In this document: positions 41,478-52,367 of the stretch, piece after piece
How the letters are laid out: each line of letters opens with the position of its first letter
Position numbering within the stretch: position 1 is the first letter of the stretch
Origin: Paenibacillus sambharensis
GTDB taxonomy: Bacteria > Bacillota > Bacilli > Paenibacillales > Paenibacillaceae
Length of the DNA: 64,000 nucleotides
Assembly (NCBI RefSeq): GCF_003233845.1
Contig: NZ_QKRB01000006.1
Location: forward strand, 62,001-126,000
Reading direction: 5' to 3'
Made by a program: the position numbers and the translations under genes
Notes under the pieces: generated by a model
The model's input: the letters and a program-made list of their open reading frames with translations, nothing else
Told to the model about the DNA's origin: nothing
The model's database searches: none

Positions 41478-42725
41478 ATGGAAAACTTACGTAAGCAGGA
41501 CCCTGAAATCGTCAAGGCGCTTGGACTTGAGCTGCAGCGCCAGCGTGACAACCTGGAGCTGATCGCTTCCGAGAACATTGTCAGCGAAGCAGTTCTGGAG
41601 ACAGTAGGAACCGTATTAACGAACAAATATGCGGAAGGTTATCCGGGCAAGCGCTACTATGGCGGCTGCGAGTATGTGGATATTGCTGAAGATATCGCAC
41701 GCAACCGTGCCAAGGAGCTGTTCGGCGCTGAACACGTGAACGTGCAGCCGCATTCCGGCGCACAGGCGAATATGGCTGTATATCTTGCTGCACTGAAGCC
41801 TGGCGATACTGTGCTTGGCATGGACCTGGCGCATGGCGGCCATTTGACACACGGCAGCCCGGTCAACGCATCGGGCCTGCTCTATAATTTCGTTGCTTAT
41901 GGTGTCAGCGAGGATTCCTTCACCATTGACTATGAAGAGGTACGCAAGGCGGCATTCAAGCATCGTCCCCGTATGATCGTGGCAGGCGCCAGCGCCTATC
42001 CGCGGATCATTGATTTTGAGAAGCTGGGCCAGATTGCGCAGGAAGTCGGCGCTTTGTTCATGGTGGATATGGCGCATATCGCCGGTCTGGTAGCTGCAGG
42101 CCTGCATCCAAGCCCGGTGCCGCATGCCCATTTTGTAACCACAACGACACACAAGACGCTTCGCGGACCGCGCGGCGGCATGATTATGTGCCGCAAGCCT
42201 TGGGCTGCAGCGATTGATAAGGCGGTATTCCCAGGCTCGCAGGGCGGCCCTCTGATGCATATTATCGCAGCGAAGGCGGTAGCGTTCGGCGAAGCGCTTC
42301 AGCCTTCCTTCAAGACCTATGCACAGAACGTGATCGACAACGCACAGGCACTGGCTCAAGGCTTGACTGAAGAAGGCCTCAACCTGGTGTCCGGCGGCAC
42401 GGACAATCACCTGATGCTGATTGACACCCGCAACCTGAACATCTCGGGTAAGGAAGCCGAGCATGTACTGGATTCCGTGGCAATCACGGTGAACAAGAAT
42501 GCCATTCCGTTCGACCCGACCAGCCCGTTCGTGACCAGCGGTATCCGGATCGGCACACCGGCAGTAACCTCCCGCGGCATGGATACCGAAGCGATGAAGA
42601 CCATTGCCAAGGTTATTGCCATGACGCTGAAGAATCCGAAGGACGATGCGGTTCTCGAGAAGGCGCGCGGCATGGTAAGTGAGCTGACGGCTAAATACCC
42701 GCTCTACCCTTCGATTAATTATTAA
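41478..42725 (+). CDS. glyA: Serine hydroxymethyltransferase
   Basis: A 415-residue PLP enzyme converting serine and tetrahydrofolate to glycine and 5,10-methylene-THF. Marks: [15 protein letters not shown], the PLP Lys in [35 protein letters not shown], and [27 protein letters not shown] 41478 follows AAGGAGGAT; the ATG at 41436 would add a 14-residue tail absent from homologues. It is probably co-transcribed with rpiB and ywlG under the ZTP riboswitch, and is followed by a clear terminator. Confidence 0.97.
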   Translation: MENLRKQDPEIVKALGLELQRQRDNLELIASENIVSEAVLETVGTVLTNKYAEGYPGKRYYGGCEYVDIAEDIARNRAKELFGAEHVNVQPHSGAQANMAVYLAALKPGDTVLGMDLAHGGHLTHGSPVNASGLLYNFVAYGVSEDSFTIDYEEVRKAAFKHRPRMIVAGASAYPRIIDFEKLGQIAQEVGALFMVDMAHIAGLVAAGLHPSPVPHAHFVTTTTHKTLRGPRGGMIMCRKPWAAAIDKAVFPGSQGGPLMHIIAAKAVAFGEALQPSFKTYAQNVIDNAQALAQGLTEEGLNLVSGGTDNHLMLIDTRNLNISGKEAEHVLDSVAITVNKNAIPFDPTSPFVTSGIRIGTPAVTSRGMDTEAMKTIAKVIAMTLKNPKDDAVLEKARGMVSELTAKYPLYPSINY

Positions 42726-42737
42726 TCATACCGCAAA

Positions 42738-42778
42738 AGAAGAAGCTGCTGACTACGATGTCGGCAGCTTCTTCTATT
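42738..42778 (+). terminator. Terminator after glyA
   Basis: AGAAGAAGCTGCTGAC pairs with GTCGGCAGCTTCTTCT around TACGAT (one G-T pair), followed by ATTAG. Convergent with the MFS gene. Confidence 0.75.
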
Positions 42779-42835
42779 AGATGAGAGAGTTGTATGGGTG
42801 GCCAAGTACAGTCCAGGCAGGCTGGGGAGCTGGTG

Positions 42836-44038
42836 CTAGGCCTCAGCCGGTTGGACCGGCTGCTGGCCTTTTAGGAGGGCGGTCTTGGAAGCCCGGTAAT
42901 ATAGGAGGGCCGATATCCCTACCAGAAATGCTGAGTATAAATACATATTGCTGTAGTGAACGTAAGAGGCTAACAGCCCCAGGAAATAGGAGCCTGCGCC
43001 ATAGCCGGAGTCGAACAAAACAAAGAAGGTACTAATGGCAATGCCTGTACTTGCCGGTGCCGCTTGAATGGCGAGGGTCTGATAGCTCGGAAAGAGCACA
43101 CCATAGCCCAGACCAAGAATGCCCCCGGACAGCAAGAGGGTAAAGGGGCTGTGCGCTTGGCTCAGAAGCACCATGCCGGCCGTGAAGCTTACGAGCCCCG
43201 GATAGATAAGGACGCTTGCTCCATAGCGGTCGAACAAGCGTCCGGTAAACGGCCGCGGGATGACGATCATCAGCGCAAAGCAGACGAAGAACCAGCTTGC
43301 AGTCTTGTGCAGCCCCAGCTCGTCCGCATACACGGAGAGGAAGGTCGTAATGCCGCTGTAGGCGAATGCCAGCACGAGGGCGGTCAAGGCGATGGGAACA
43401 GCCTTGGGCTCGAAGATGCTTCTAATCCAGCGGGTATCAGCAGCTGCTAAGTTGCCCCTGGTCGTATTCACGGCCGGCAGCTTCGCCAGAATTCCGCTTG
43501 CGAGTGACAGCAGGGCGAACAAGCCGCATAGGGAGAAGAACAGGGTGAAGCTGTGTTCAGATGCCGTTAGCCCGGCGAAAGGGCCGATGACCATGGCAAG
43601 ACTCATAAACAGGCTGAAGTAGCCTATTCCTTCGCCTTTGCGGCTGTTAGGCACCAGAAGGGCTGCCGCTGTACTCGAAGCAGTGGCCGCGAGACCGAAC
43701 CCGATTCCATGCACAAAGCGCAGGACAAGCAGCATGGGCAGTGACGGTATTGCGTAATACAGCAGGGAAGCGGCCATAAACAGGCTGAGGCCGGTCAGCA
43801 GAATCGGCCGGTTGCCGATCCGGACGGCCAGCCGTCCGGCGATGGGCCGGCAGATGACGGTGGCAGCCACGAATACTGTCATCGCAAGTCCGATCTCCTG
43901 GCGGCTGCCGTTCAGACTGTTTTCCACGAACAGCGGAAGTGCGGTTGCGAGCATATAGAAGGTCATAAACAGGAAAAAGCTGCTCCAGCAGATCAGCGTG
44001 AAGCTGCGTGTCCAGAGCTTGGCAGCGGTATGGTTCAT
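42836..44038 (-). CDS. MFS transporter, 12-helix, drug-efflux type
   Basis: A 400-residue major facilitator. The motif-A region reads RPIAGRLAVRIGNRPILLTG, with a second RPFTGRLFDRYGASVL in the C-terminal half. Twelve hydrophobic helices are visible. It resembles the YfkF/YwoG-type exporters often encoded next to MarR regulators; the substrate is unknown. It lies 42 bases after the marR-like gene on the same strand, so the regulator probably represses it. An AAGGAGAT site precedes the ATG. Confidence 0.88.
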   Translation of the reverse strand: MNHTAAKLWTRSFTLICWSSFFLFMTFYMLATALPLFVENSLNGSRQEIGLAMTVFVAATVICRPIAGRLAVRIGNRPILLTGLSLFMAASLLYYAIPSLPMLLVLRFVHGIGFGLAATASSTAAALLVPNSRKGEGIGYFSLFMSLAMVIGPFAGLTASEHSFTLFFSLCGLFALLSLASGILAKLPAVNTTRGNLAAADTRWIRSIFEPKAVPIALTALVLAFAYSGITTFLSVYADELGLHKTASWFFVCFALMIVIPRPFTGRLFDRYGASVLIYPGLVSFTAGMVLLSQAHSPFTLLLSGGILGLGYGVLFPSYQTLAIQAAPASTGIAISTFFVLFDSGYGAGSYFLGLLASYVHYSNMYLYSAFLVGISALLYYRASKTALLKGQQPVQPAEA

Positions 44039-44080
44039 TGATCATAATCTCCTTGCTGGTGGATCTTGTTGGGAAAATAT

Positions 44081-44515
44081 TCAGGTCCCGGAGTGCCGGT
44101 CGGCGTTCTTGTTAATGGCAGCCATTACGGCATAGAAGACGGAGAGGTCATCTTCACTAATGCCCTCTGTCAGCGAGGCGGCAAACTCCTGCTCAACAGG
44201 GGTGAGCAGCTTGTTAAGTGATCTTCCGCTTTCCGTAGGATGGAGCTTGAAGGACCTGCGGTCCAGTGGGTTGTGCCTGCGTTCGACCAATCCCTTGCGC
44301 TCCAGCTGGTCCAGTATTCTTGTTGTATTGGCAGGGTCCTTATCAGCCTTCATGCCCAGCTCCCGCTGGGTTAAGCCTACTTCCTGGCAGAGCAGGTGGA
44401 GCAGCGACCACTGCTCGGATGTGATGCCGTGCGGCTGATAAACGCGGGTAAGAAGGTGGCTTAGTTTACGACCGGTATTGCTGATCAGATATCCGGGAGA
44501 ATCGTGTAAGTTCAT
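44081..44515 (-). CDS. MarR-family transcriptional regulator
   Basis: A 144-residue winged-helix regulator. HTH: LTQRELGMKADKDPANTTRILDQLERKGLVERRHNPLDRRSFKL, with the typical wing DRRS. I chose ATG 44515 after AGAGGTTAAGCC; the frame extends upstream to 44551 without a ribosome-binding site. MarR proteins generally autorepress and control an adjacent efflux gene, here the MFS transporter. Confidence 0.9.
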   Translation of the reverse strand: MNLHDSPGYLISNTGRKLSHLLTRVYQPHGITSEQWSLLHLLCQEVGLTQRELGMKADKDPANTTRILDQLERKGLVERRHNPLDRRSFKLHPTESGRSLNKLLTPVEQEFAASLTEGISEDDLSVFYAVMAAINKNADRHSGT

Positions 44516-44539
44516 AGGCTTAACCTCTTGAGTAAATAG

Positions 44540-44580
44540 TTGTGGTAACAATTATATGTATAGCATCTAATTGACGTCAA
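44540..44580 (-). promoter_or_regulatory. Promoter and operator of the marR-MFS operon
   Basis: Minus strand TTGACG, 18 bases, TATAAT (complement of 44551-44556), then TTGTTACCACAA, an inverted TTGT/ACAA pair directly after the -10. This resembles MarR-type operators. Confidence 0.55.
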
Positions 44581-44685
44581 GGCTTAAACTTAAGCGAATT
44601 TTAAGGAAGCTCAGGTCGGCTGCTGTGATATGCTGAGTGTATGAAAGCTGTCCGCTTGTGTGTGGACGACTGAGAGGAGTAAGGC

Positions 44686-45681
44686 ATGGAACCTTTCTGG
44701 ATTGCAATTGGCGTCATTGCTGTGGTCTCTGCTGTGGGAGCAGCTGCCTTCCGGCGAAACCGTGTTCAGCACCCGGGAGGGCGGCGGAGAGGCGGAACCA
44801 AACCACCGCCAGTCCTCGGAGTACGGGAGGATCATCCCGCTTACAGCGCTGCACTTCGCCTGGAGGCAGTGCTGGATGATGATTTTATAGCAAGGGTTAA
44901 GGACCGGGTGCTGCATGCAGAGCCGAACCTGGCGGAGCAGCAGTGGGAATGGCGGTGGTTTGAGCTTAAGCGGTATTTTCTGATGTGCGGTATTATGAGA
45001 GCGGTCCCTATGTACAGCAGCAAAGTTGATGATATATGGCATGAAATGCTGATGTTTACGAGAGAATACCAGGTATTCTGCGAGCGCTTCTGCGGCGCAA
45101 TGATTCATCATGCCCCGCACGGCAAGGCTGGTCAGCCAAGGCCGGATGAACGTGCGATGTTCGAGTGGGTGTACACCGAGCTGTTTGGGCCGCCTGCGCA
45201 ACGGCCGGACATCTGGGGGCCGTTCTACCGGGTGCCCATGTCACCGGGACTGCTGTCGGAACTGGCGAACAAGTCGGAGTGCGCCCTGAAGGAAAGAAGA
45301 TTCAATATGCGGGCCGCTGAGCGCTTCGGGGACCTGGAGGCAAGTGTGGACCGTCTGATCAAGACAGCCCGCGGGCAGATCAGCGAAGCCAAGTCGCGCA
45401 TTGAGCAGGGGGAAGACCGCTTGCGCAGGGAAAGCTGGCCGCAGCCCGTTGAGATGATGGGGGCGGCGATGATATTTGCTTCCATGTCACAGCCGCAGCA
45501 GTATGACCGCCACATGGAGCAGCTGACGGGAAAGGCGGAGCGCGGCCAAGGCTCCGGATCAAGCTGCAACTCAAGCTACTATGGCGGGGACAGCAGAGAT
45601 GCGGGTGACTGCACACCTTCCGGAGGGGATGGCGGGGGTTCATCCTGCAGCTCCAGCTGCGGAGGCGGATGCAGCAGCTGA
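44686..45681 (+). CDS. Glycine-rich-domain-like protein with Cys/Ser/Gly tail
   Basis: A 331-residue protein. One N-terminal membrane helix (FWIAIGVIAVVSAVGAAAF) is followed by a basic Pro/Gly patch and a soluble domain containing SSKVDDIWHEMLMFTREYQV and FCERFCGAMIHHAPHG. The D-x-x-W-H-x-x-(x5)-Y pattern resembles the GRDP-like family (PF07173 type), where the W-H box is conserved. The C terminus is Cys-rich (SCNSSYYGGD, SSCSSSCGGGCSS), a tail seen in some bacterial membrane proteins and possibly metal-binding or disulfide-linked. Function unknown. It is a single gene with its own terminator. Confidence 0.75.
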   Translation: MEPFWIAIGVIAVVSAVGAAAFRRNRVQHPGGRRRGGTKPPPVLGVREDHPAYSAALRLEAVLDDDFIARVKDRVLHAEPNLAEQQWEWRWFELKRYFLMCGIMRAVPMYSSKVDDIWHEMLMFTREYQVFCERFCGAMIHHAPHGKAGQPRPDERAMFEWVYTELFGPPAQRPDIWGPFYRVPMSPGLLSELANKSECALKERRFNMRAAERFGDLEASVDRLIKTARGQISEAKSRIEQGEDRLRRESWPQPVEMMGAAMIFASMSQPQQYDRHMEQLTGKAERGQGSGSSCNSSYYGGDSRDAGDCTPSGGDGGGSSCSSSCGGGCSS

Positions 45682-45702
45682 CTTCTTCATAATTATTTTC
45701 AC

Positions 45703-45727
45703 AAACTGCGGCCTGCCGCAGTTTTTT
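45703..45727 (+). terminator. Terminator upstream of upp
   Basis: AAACTGCGGC and GCCGCAGTTT form a perfect hairpin (CT loop region) followed by a T run, ending the Cys-tail protein transcript. Confidence 0.8.
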
Positions 45728-45738
45728 GTTTGAAACAA

Positions 45739-45747
45739 TGGTATAAT
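45739..45747 (+). promoter_or_regulatory. Extended -10 promoter of upp
   Basis: TGGTATAAT about 68 bases before the upp start. The leader also contains a small GTCC/GGAC hairpin (TAATAA loop). Confidence 0.5.
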
Positions 45748-45814
45748 ATACAGGATTATGCGCTTGAGGGCTGTCCTAATAAGGACTTTCTGCTGCAAGC
45801 AAGGAGGAGCACAC

Positions 45815-46444
45815 ATGGGTAAACTGGTCATCTGCGACCATCCTTTAATCCAACATAAACTGACGTTTATCCGGGATAAAGCGACGAACACGAAGGACTT
45901 CCGTGATCTCGTCAGTGAGGTCGCTACGCTGATGGCGTACGAAATTACAAGAGACGTTCCACTTGAAACGATTCAGATCGAAACACCGGTATGCGAGATG
46001 GAGAGCTATATCTTGTCAGGCCGGATGATTGGGCTGGTACCAATCCTGCGCGCAGGTCTTGGCATGGTGGATGGTATTCTGCAGCTGATTCCTTCGGCGA
46101 AGGTGGGCCATATCGGTCTGTACCGCAACGAGGAGACGCTGCAGCCGGTTGAATATTACATAAACTTACCGACAGACGCACAAGAGCGTCTGCTTATCGT
46201 AATTGATCCGATGCTGGCTACCGGCGGCTCGGCCAATGCGGCCATAGAAGCCTTGAAGAAGAGAGACTGCACCCATCTGAAGCTGATGTGTCTTATTGCC
46301 GCGCCGGAAGGTGTGAAAGCGGTGCAGGATGCCCATCCGGACGTCGATATTTTCGTGGCTTCCGTCGATGAGCGTCTGAATGAGAATGGTTATATCGTTC
46401 CTGGTCTCGGCGATGCGGGAGACAGGCTGTTCGGTACGAAGTAA
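45815..46444 (+). CDS. upp: Uracil phosphoribosyltransferase
   Basis: A 209-residue salvage enzyme converting uracil and PRPP to UMP. PRPP-binding loop: [22 protein letters not shown]. Other marks are [16 protein letters not shown] and [20 protein letters not shown] at the C terminus. ATG 45815 follows AAGGAGGAG; the frame extends upstream without a better start. The neighbouring mnaA and atp genes follow as in B. subtilis. Confidence 0.97.
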   Translation: MGKLVICDHPLIQHKLTFIRDKATNTKDFRDLVSEVATLMAYEITRDVPLETIQIETPVCEMESYILSGRMIGLVPILRAGLGMVDGILQLIPSAKVGHIGLYRNEETLQPVEYYINLPTDAQERLLIVIDPMLATGGSANAAIEALKKRDCTHLKLMCLIAAPEGVKAVQDAHPDVDIFVASVDERLNENGYIVPGLGDAGDRLFGTK

Positions 46445-46501
46445 TCAGGCTGAGCCTTTGGGCTGAACCACGGATGAACTGAGTTAATGGGAGTGAACAG
46501 A

Positions 46502-47650
46502 TTGAAGAAGCTCAAAGTAATGACGATATTTGGCACACGTCCTGAAGCCATCAAGATGGCGCCGCTGGTGCTCGAGCTCCAGAAGTATGACGAAGAGATC
46601 GAGTCCATTGTGTGTGTAACCGCCCAGCATCGGCAGATGCTGGACCAGGTGCTGGATTTCTTTGAAATCCAGCCCCATTATGACCTTAATGTCATGAAGG
46701 ACCGTCAGACGCTGACCGAAACCACGGTTCGTGTTTTATCGGGACTGGACCCGGTTCTGGAAGAAGCCAAGCCGGATATCGTGCTTGTTCATGGTGACAC
46801 CCAGACAACCTTCCTGGCGAGCTACGCGGCGTTCCTGAAGCAGATCCAGGTTGGCCATGTGGAGGCGGGACTGCGGACGTGGAACAAGATGTCCCCATAT
46901 CCGGAAGAGATGAACCGCCAGCTGGCGGGCGTGCTTTCCGATGTCCATTTTGCCCCGACGGACTGGTCGGCCGGCAACCTGCGCAAGGAGAACAAGCCTG
47001 AATCAGCTATCTATACGACAGGCAACACGGCCACCGACGTATTCCAGTATACGGTTGATCCGTCCTTCAGCCATCCTGTACTGGATTGGGCCAAGGGCAA
47101 GCGGATGGTCCTGATGACTGCGCACCGCCGTGAGTCGATCGGTGAGCCTCACCGCAATATCTTCCGGGCCGTTAAACGTCTGGCGGACGAGTATGAGGAT
47201 GTTGTATTTGTCTACGCGGTTCATCCAAATCCTGCAGTCCGGGAACCAGCACAGGAGATTCTGGGCGGGCATCCGCGCGTCCGTCTGATTGATCCGCCGG
47301 ATGTGTTTGAATTCCACAACTTCTATCCGCATGCCTACATGATTATGACTGATTCAGGCGGCATGCAGGAGGAAGCGCCTTCGTTCGGTGTGCCTACGCT
47401 TGTCCTGCGGGATACGACCGAACGTCCGGAAGGAATTGAAGCCGGTACGCTTGAGCTGGCAGGGACGGAAGAGTCTGTTGTGTATGAGCGCGCGAGACGC
47501 CTGCTGACCGACAAGGAAGCCTACGACCGGATGAGCAAGTCGGCGAATCCCTATGGGGATGGTCAGGCATCCGCGAGGATTGTGCAGGCGATTCTTCACC
47601 ATTTCGGACGCCGTCCGGAACGCCCGGAGCCGTTTTCGGTGCGGTCTTAA
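46502..47650 (+). CDS. mnaA: UDP-N-acetylglucosamine 2-epimerase (non-hydrolysing)
   Basis: A 382-residue epimerase giving UDP-ManNAc for wall teichoic acid or other surface polymers. Marks: VMTIFGTRPEAIKMAPLVLEL, VTAQHRQMLDQVL, VHGDTQTTFL, VEAGLRTWNKMSPYPEEMNR, MTAHRRESIG, TDSGGMQEEAPSFGVPTLVLRDTTERPE. I prefer TTG 46502 (MKKLKV) with GGGAG 8 bases upstream, matching usual family N termini; ATG 46487 is an alternative with no ribosome-binding site. Also called WecB/YvyH. Confidence 0.95.
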   Translation: MKKLKVMTIFGTRPEAIKMAPLVLELQKYDEEIESIVCVTAQHRQMLDQVLDFFEIQPHYDLNVMKDRQTLTETTVRVLSGLDPVLEEAKPDIVLVHGDTQTTFLASYAAFLKQIQVGHVEAGLRTWNKMSPYPEEMNRQLAGVLSDVHFAPTDWSAGNLRKENKPESAIYTTGNTATDVFQYTVDPSFSHPVLDWAKGKRMVLMTAHRRESIGEPHRNIFRAVKRLADEYEDVVFVYAVHPNPAVREPAQEILGGHPRVRLIDPPDVFEFHNFYPHAYMIMTDSGGMQEEAPSFGVPTLVLRDTTERPEGIEAGTLELAGTEESVVYERARRLLTDKEAYDRMSKSANPYGDGQASARIVQAILHHFGRRPERPEPFSVRS

Positions 47651-47784
47651 GCGGTTTAGTTGTTAGAAAAGCGTTAAAAAACTTAACAGTGTACAGTTCT
47701 ACTGTATGGTTCGATAGTGATAAAAATCCTGTAGTATCAAGGGTTTTCGGGAATTTGTTCACCAAATGTTTGAATTTATATTCA

Positions 47785-47814
47785 TTGACAAACGTTAGGG
47801 CGCTTGGATAAAAT
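47785..47814 (+). promoter_or_regulatory. ATP synthase operon promoter
   Basis: TTGACA (47785-47790), 18 bases, TAAAAT (47809-47814), 29 bases before the first atp gene. No terminator for mnaA is obvious in 47651-47784. Confidence 0.6.
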
Positions 47815-47842
47815 AGATGAGGGTTGACAGGGGTAGTGGCTA

Positions 47843-48064
47843 ATGAGCAAGAGAAGTAACGGTGACAATCCCTGGCGGGCGGCCGGTCTGGTCGGCGTTA
47901 TGGGAGTCAATGTCGCTGCGTGTATCCTTCTCGGCTATTTCCTGGGGGATTGGCTTGGCGGCTCACGCGGGTGGGTTGTCGGCGGAATTCTTGCCGGGCT
48001 GGCCGTCGGTATTTTCTCCTGCGTCGTTTTGGTCAAGTATGTACTGGAGGACTCCGATGGATGA
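47843..48064 (+). CDS. atpZ: AtpZ/AtpI-family ATP synthase-associated protein
   Basis: A 73-residue protein with two membrane helices (GLVGVMGVNVAACILLGYFL and WVVGGILAGLAVGIFSCVVL) joined by GDWLGGSRG, the hallmark of the AtpZ family. These small proteins accompany AtpI at the head of atp operons and are linked to c-ring assembly or Mg2+/Ca2+ transport. It overlaps atpI by 8 bases. Confidence 0.85.
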   Translation: MSKRSNGDNPWRAAGLVGVMGVNVAACILLGYFLGDWLGGSRGWVVGGILAGLAVGIFSCVVLVKYVLEDSDG

Positions 48065-48437
48065 GCTGTTGAAGAGAGCCGCTAGGTCTGCGCTTTTTTT
48101 TATGTCCGCGCTATGCGCGGCGTGGGCATTTGCCCCGGAAGGCAGAACAGTGGCTGCCGGTCTTATCCTTGGCACCGCAGCAAGTCTCGTGAATGCGTTT
48201 TTATTACGCAGAAGGATTGAGCTGATTGCGCGTCTGGCGCTGGATAACAGCGGGAGAAAGGCGACGCTTGGTCTCGCCAGCAGACTGGCGACGATTTTGC
48301 TTGCTGTCATGGTGTCCTACCGTTTTCCTGAGTATTTCGCATTACCCGCAACATTGGCAGGCTGTTTTTATGTCCAGATTGCGGTTTTTTTTACAGCGGT
48401 TGCACAGAATATTAAGGGTAACAACGGAAAGGGGTGA
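48057..48437 (+). CDS. atpI: ATP synthase protein I
   Basis: A 126-residue membrane protein with four hydrophobic segments (LFFMSALCAAWAF, VAAGLILGTAASLVNAFLL, ILLAVMVSYRFPEYF, YVQIAVFFTAV). The AASLVNAFLLRRRIE stretch is typical of the ATP synthase subunit I family. It aids c-ring assembly and is not part of the mature complex. ATG 48057 follows TGGAGG and overlaps the atpZ stop, indicating coupled translation. Confidence 0.85.
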   Translation: MDELLKRAARSALFFMSALCAAWAFAPEGRTVAAGLILGTAASLVNAFLLRRRIELIARLALDNSGRKATLGLASRLATILLAVMVSYRFPEYFALPATLAGCFYVQIAVFFTAVAQNIKGNNGKG

Positions 48438-48446
48438 AAACACAGT

Positions 48447-49223
48447 ATGCATTTATTTCCGGTTATAGAGGTTGGAGGTTTTCACTTGGACCTGTCAACC
48501 ATCCTTGCGCTTCTGGTTTCCTGTACGGTTGTGTTCGTACTCGCAAGGGTAGCTGTAAGTAATCTGTCGGTTCATAACCCGTCCAGGATGCAGAATTTTC
48601 TGGAGTGGGTCGTGGATTTTGTACATAACCTTGTCGCCAGTGCGATGCCGTTAGAGAAGGCGAAGAAGTTTATCGCATTAGGGATGACGCTGATTATGTT
48701 CATCTTTGTTTCCAACGTGCTGGGTCTTCCCTTTGGTATAGTGACCGAGCATCACCATGAAACCAAAATCTTCGGTTACACTTATGTAACAGATGAGATG
48801 GTCGCTGAGCATGATGGTCATGCCCATGTGGCGTGGTGGAAATCGCCGACAGCCGATATCATGGTTACGCTGGGCCTTGCGGTAGTTGTCTTCTTCCTGA
48901 TTCACTATCTGGGCTTTACCCAGAACCGGAAGCACTACATCAAGCACTATTTCCAGCCTTTCTGGTTCTTCTTCCCGCTTAACCTGCTTGAGCAAGTGGC
49001 ACGGCCGATCACGCTGGCTGTACGTTTGTACGCCAACATCTTCGCTGGTGAGCTGCTCATTGCAACCATCTTGATGCTGGGCTTTGTTGGTTTCCCGTTA
49101 CTTGCCGTATGGCAAGGCTTCAGTATATTCGTAGGCGCCATCCAGGCGTTCCTGTTTACGATTCTCACAATGGTGTACATATCACAGGCCATTGTGCATG
49201 AAGATCATGACGATGATCACTAG
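48447..49223 (+). CDS. atpB: F1Fo ATP synthase subunit a
   Basis: A 258-residue integral membrane subunit forming the proton half-channels. The essential Arg (about residue 193) is in ITLAVRLYANIFAGEL, followed by QAFLFTILTMVYISQAI in the last helix. A His-rich loop (EHHHETK, EHDGHAHVAWW) and the terminal EDHDDDH are histidine/acid-rich. The ATG follows AAAGGGGTG. Confidence 0.96.
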   Translation: MHLFPVIEVGGFHLDLSTILALLVSCTVVFVLARVAVSNLSVHNPSRMQNFLEWVVDFVHNLVASAMPLEKAKKFIALGMTLIMFIFVSNVLGLPFGIVTEHHHETKIFGYTYVTDEMVAEHDGHAHVAWWKSPTADIMVTLGLAVVVFFLIHYLGFTQNRKHYIKHYFQPFWFFFPLNLLEQVARPITLAVRLYANIFAGELLIATILMLGFVGFPLLAVWQGFSIFVGAIQAFLFTILTMVYISQAIVHEDHDDDH

Positions 49224-49314
49224 CATTCCCCTTGTTAACTCGAATCCCGTCTGATCAATGCGGCGGCGGGTTTTCTCGGGATCACTAATAGAACAAACCA
49301 AATTTGAATGATAA

Positions 49315-49545
<231 letters not shown>

Positions 49546-49659
49546 TATAACCAATCTACAAAATCCTGGGGCGGGGAAGGCGTAAGCCTCCACGCCTTCT
49601 GTTTGTATGAATCTGCCACTCGGCAGGGGAACTAATAGATTCAGAAAGGAGTGCCGACT

Positions 49660-50145
49660 GTGGAGTTTTATTGGGAATCGACAGTGATCGCGATTGTAGC
49701 GTTCATCCTGCTGTACATGCTGCTCAGCAAATATGCATTCGGTCCGCTCTTCGCGGTAATGGAGCAGCGCAGACAGCTCGTGAAGGATGAAATCGCAAGC
49801 GCGGAAACAAGCCGCAAGCAGGCTGAACAGCAGCTTAACGAACAGAAGCAAGCCCTTCAAGAGGCACGCAAGGAAGCCTTCGAAATTATTGAGCAGGCCA
49901 AGAGATCAAGCGCCAAGCAGGCGGATGATATACTGGATGCTGCCAAGCAGGAATCGGTGCGTCTGAAAGAAGAGGCTGTCAAAGATATCGAGAATGAGAA
50001 GAACAAAGCAATCTCCGCTCTGCGCAGCCAGGTTAGCGGCATGTCTGTTATGATCGCTTCGAAGATTATCGAGAAGCAAATCGACGAGAAATCCCAGGAG
50101 CAGCTGGTTGACCAATACCTGAAACAGGTAGGGAACAAATCATGA
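49660..50145 (+). CDS. atpF: F1Fo ATP synthase subunit b
   Basis: A 161-residue stator subunit with one N-terminal membrane helix (STVIAIVAFILLYMLLSKYAF) followed by a long charged coiled coil (RQLVKDEIASAETSRKQAEQ onward). It starts with GTG at 49660, 8 bases after AAAGGAG. Its stop overlaps the atpH start (ATGA). Confidence 0.95.
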   Translation: MEFYWESTVIAIVAFILLYMLLSKYAFGPLFAVMEQRRQLVKDEIASAETSRKQAEQQLNEQKQALQEARKEAFEIIEQAKRSSAKQADDILDAAKQESVRLKEEAVKDIENEKNKAISALRSQVSGMSVMIASKIIEKQIDEKSQEQLVDQYLKQVGNKS

Positions 50146-50681
50146 GCCGGGAAACCGTCATTGCAAAACGCTACGCGAAGGCACTGTTTGAAGTAGCCAA
50201 GCAGCAAAATGGTGTTGCGGGCGTGGAGCAGGAATTGAAGCTGGTTGCGGATTCCATCGCGAAGGACCCGCAGATCGTCGCCTTTCTCAGCTATCCGAAC
50301 ATTGAGTCGGAGAAGAAGGTGGCACTGATCAAGCAGGCTCTGCAGGGGAAAATCTCGCAGGATGTTCTGAATACGCTTGAACTGCTGATCGAACGCGGCC
50401 GCCAGGATGCGATCGGCAGTGTGTACGATGCCTATACGAAAATCGCGGGCGAAGCGCTGGGCCAGGCGCATGCGACCGTTTATACAGCCAAGCCGCTCGA
50501 CACGGAAGAGATGAACAAGATTGCTTCCCGCTTCAGCGCAATTGTCGGCAAGATGATTGTTGCGGAGCAGGTAGTGGATCCTTCACTGCTCGGCGGCATT
50601 AAAGTCCGGATCGGGGACCGTCTCTATGACGGCAGCTTGTCCGGTAAGCTTGAACGTCTCGAAAAGGCGATCAAATCTTAA
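50142..50681 (+). CDS. atpH: F1Fo ATP synthase subunit delta
   Basis: A 179-residue OSCP/delta subunit connecting the b stalk to F1. N-terminal helix bundle AKRYAKALFEVAKQ and the C-terminal signature VDPSLLGGIKVRIGDRLYDGS are characteristic. The ATG overlaps the atpF stop codon. Confidence 0.95.
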   Translation: MSRETVIAKRYAKALFEVAKQQNGVAGVEQELKLVADSIAKDPQIVAFLSYPNIESEKKVALIKQALQGKISQDVLNTLELLIERGRQDAIGSVYDAYTKIAGEALGQAHATVYTAKPLDTEEMNKIASRFSAIVGKMIVAEQVVDPSLLGGIKVRIGDRLYDGSLSGKLERLEKAIKS

Positions 50682-50690
50682 GCACTGTAG

Positions 50691-52214
<1,524 letters not shown>

Positions 52215-52367
52215 CCGGCGCTTAGCATAGATGACCGCGGCCGAATATGAGTAGGCAGGCGGTCAACTGCTGCACCAAACACCAGGCTTAGGCCAACCAG
52301 GAGCAGATCTGCTGGAGAAGGCGGACTGTCCGCTGGGCGGCCTGGGCAATAAAGGCGGGTGAACAAG

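Noticed and set aside
47862-48437. 191-residue frame starting inside atpZ
   Set aside because: Only the part from ATG 48057 is the real atpI; the upstream portion is the wrong frame of atpZ.
52215-52367. Structured 153-base spacer between atpA and atpG as a possible new RNA
   Set aside because: Only short inverted repeats (GACCGC/GCGGTC, AGCAGATCTGCT) are visible, with no U tract or known motif; probably an ordinary operon spacer.
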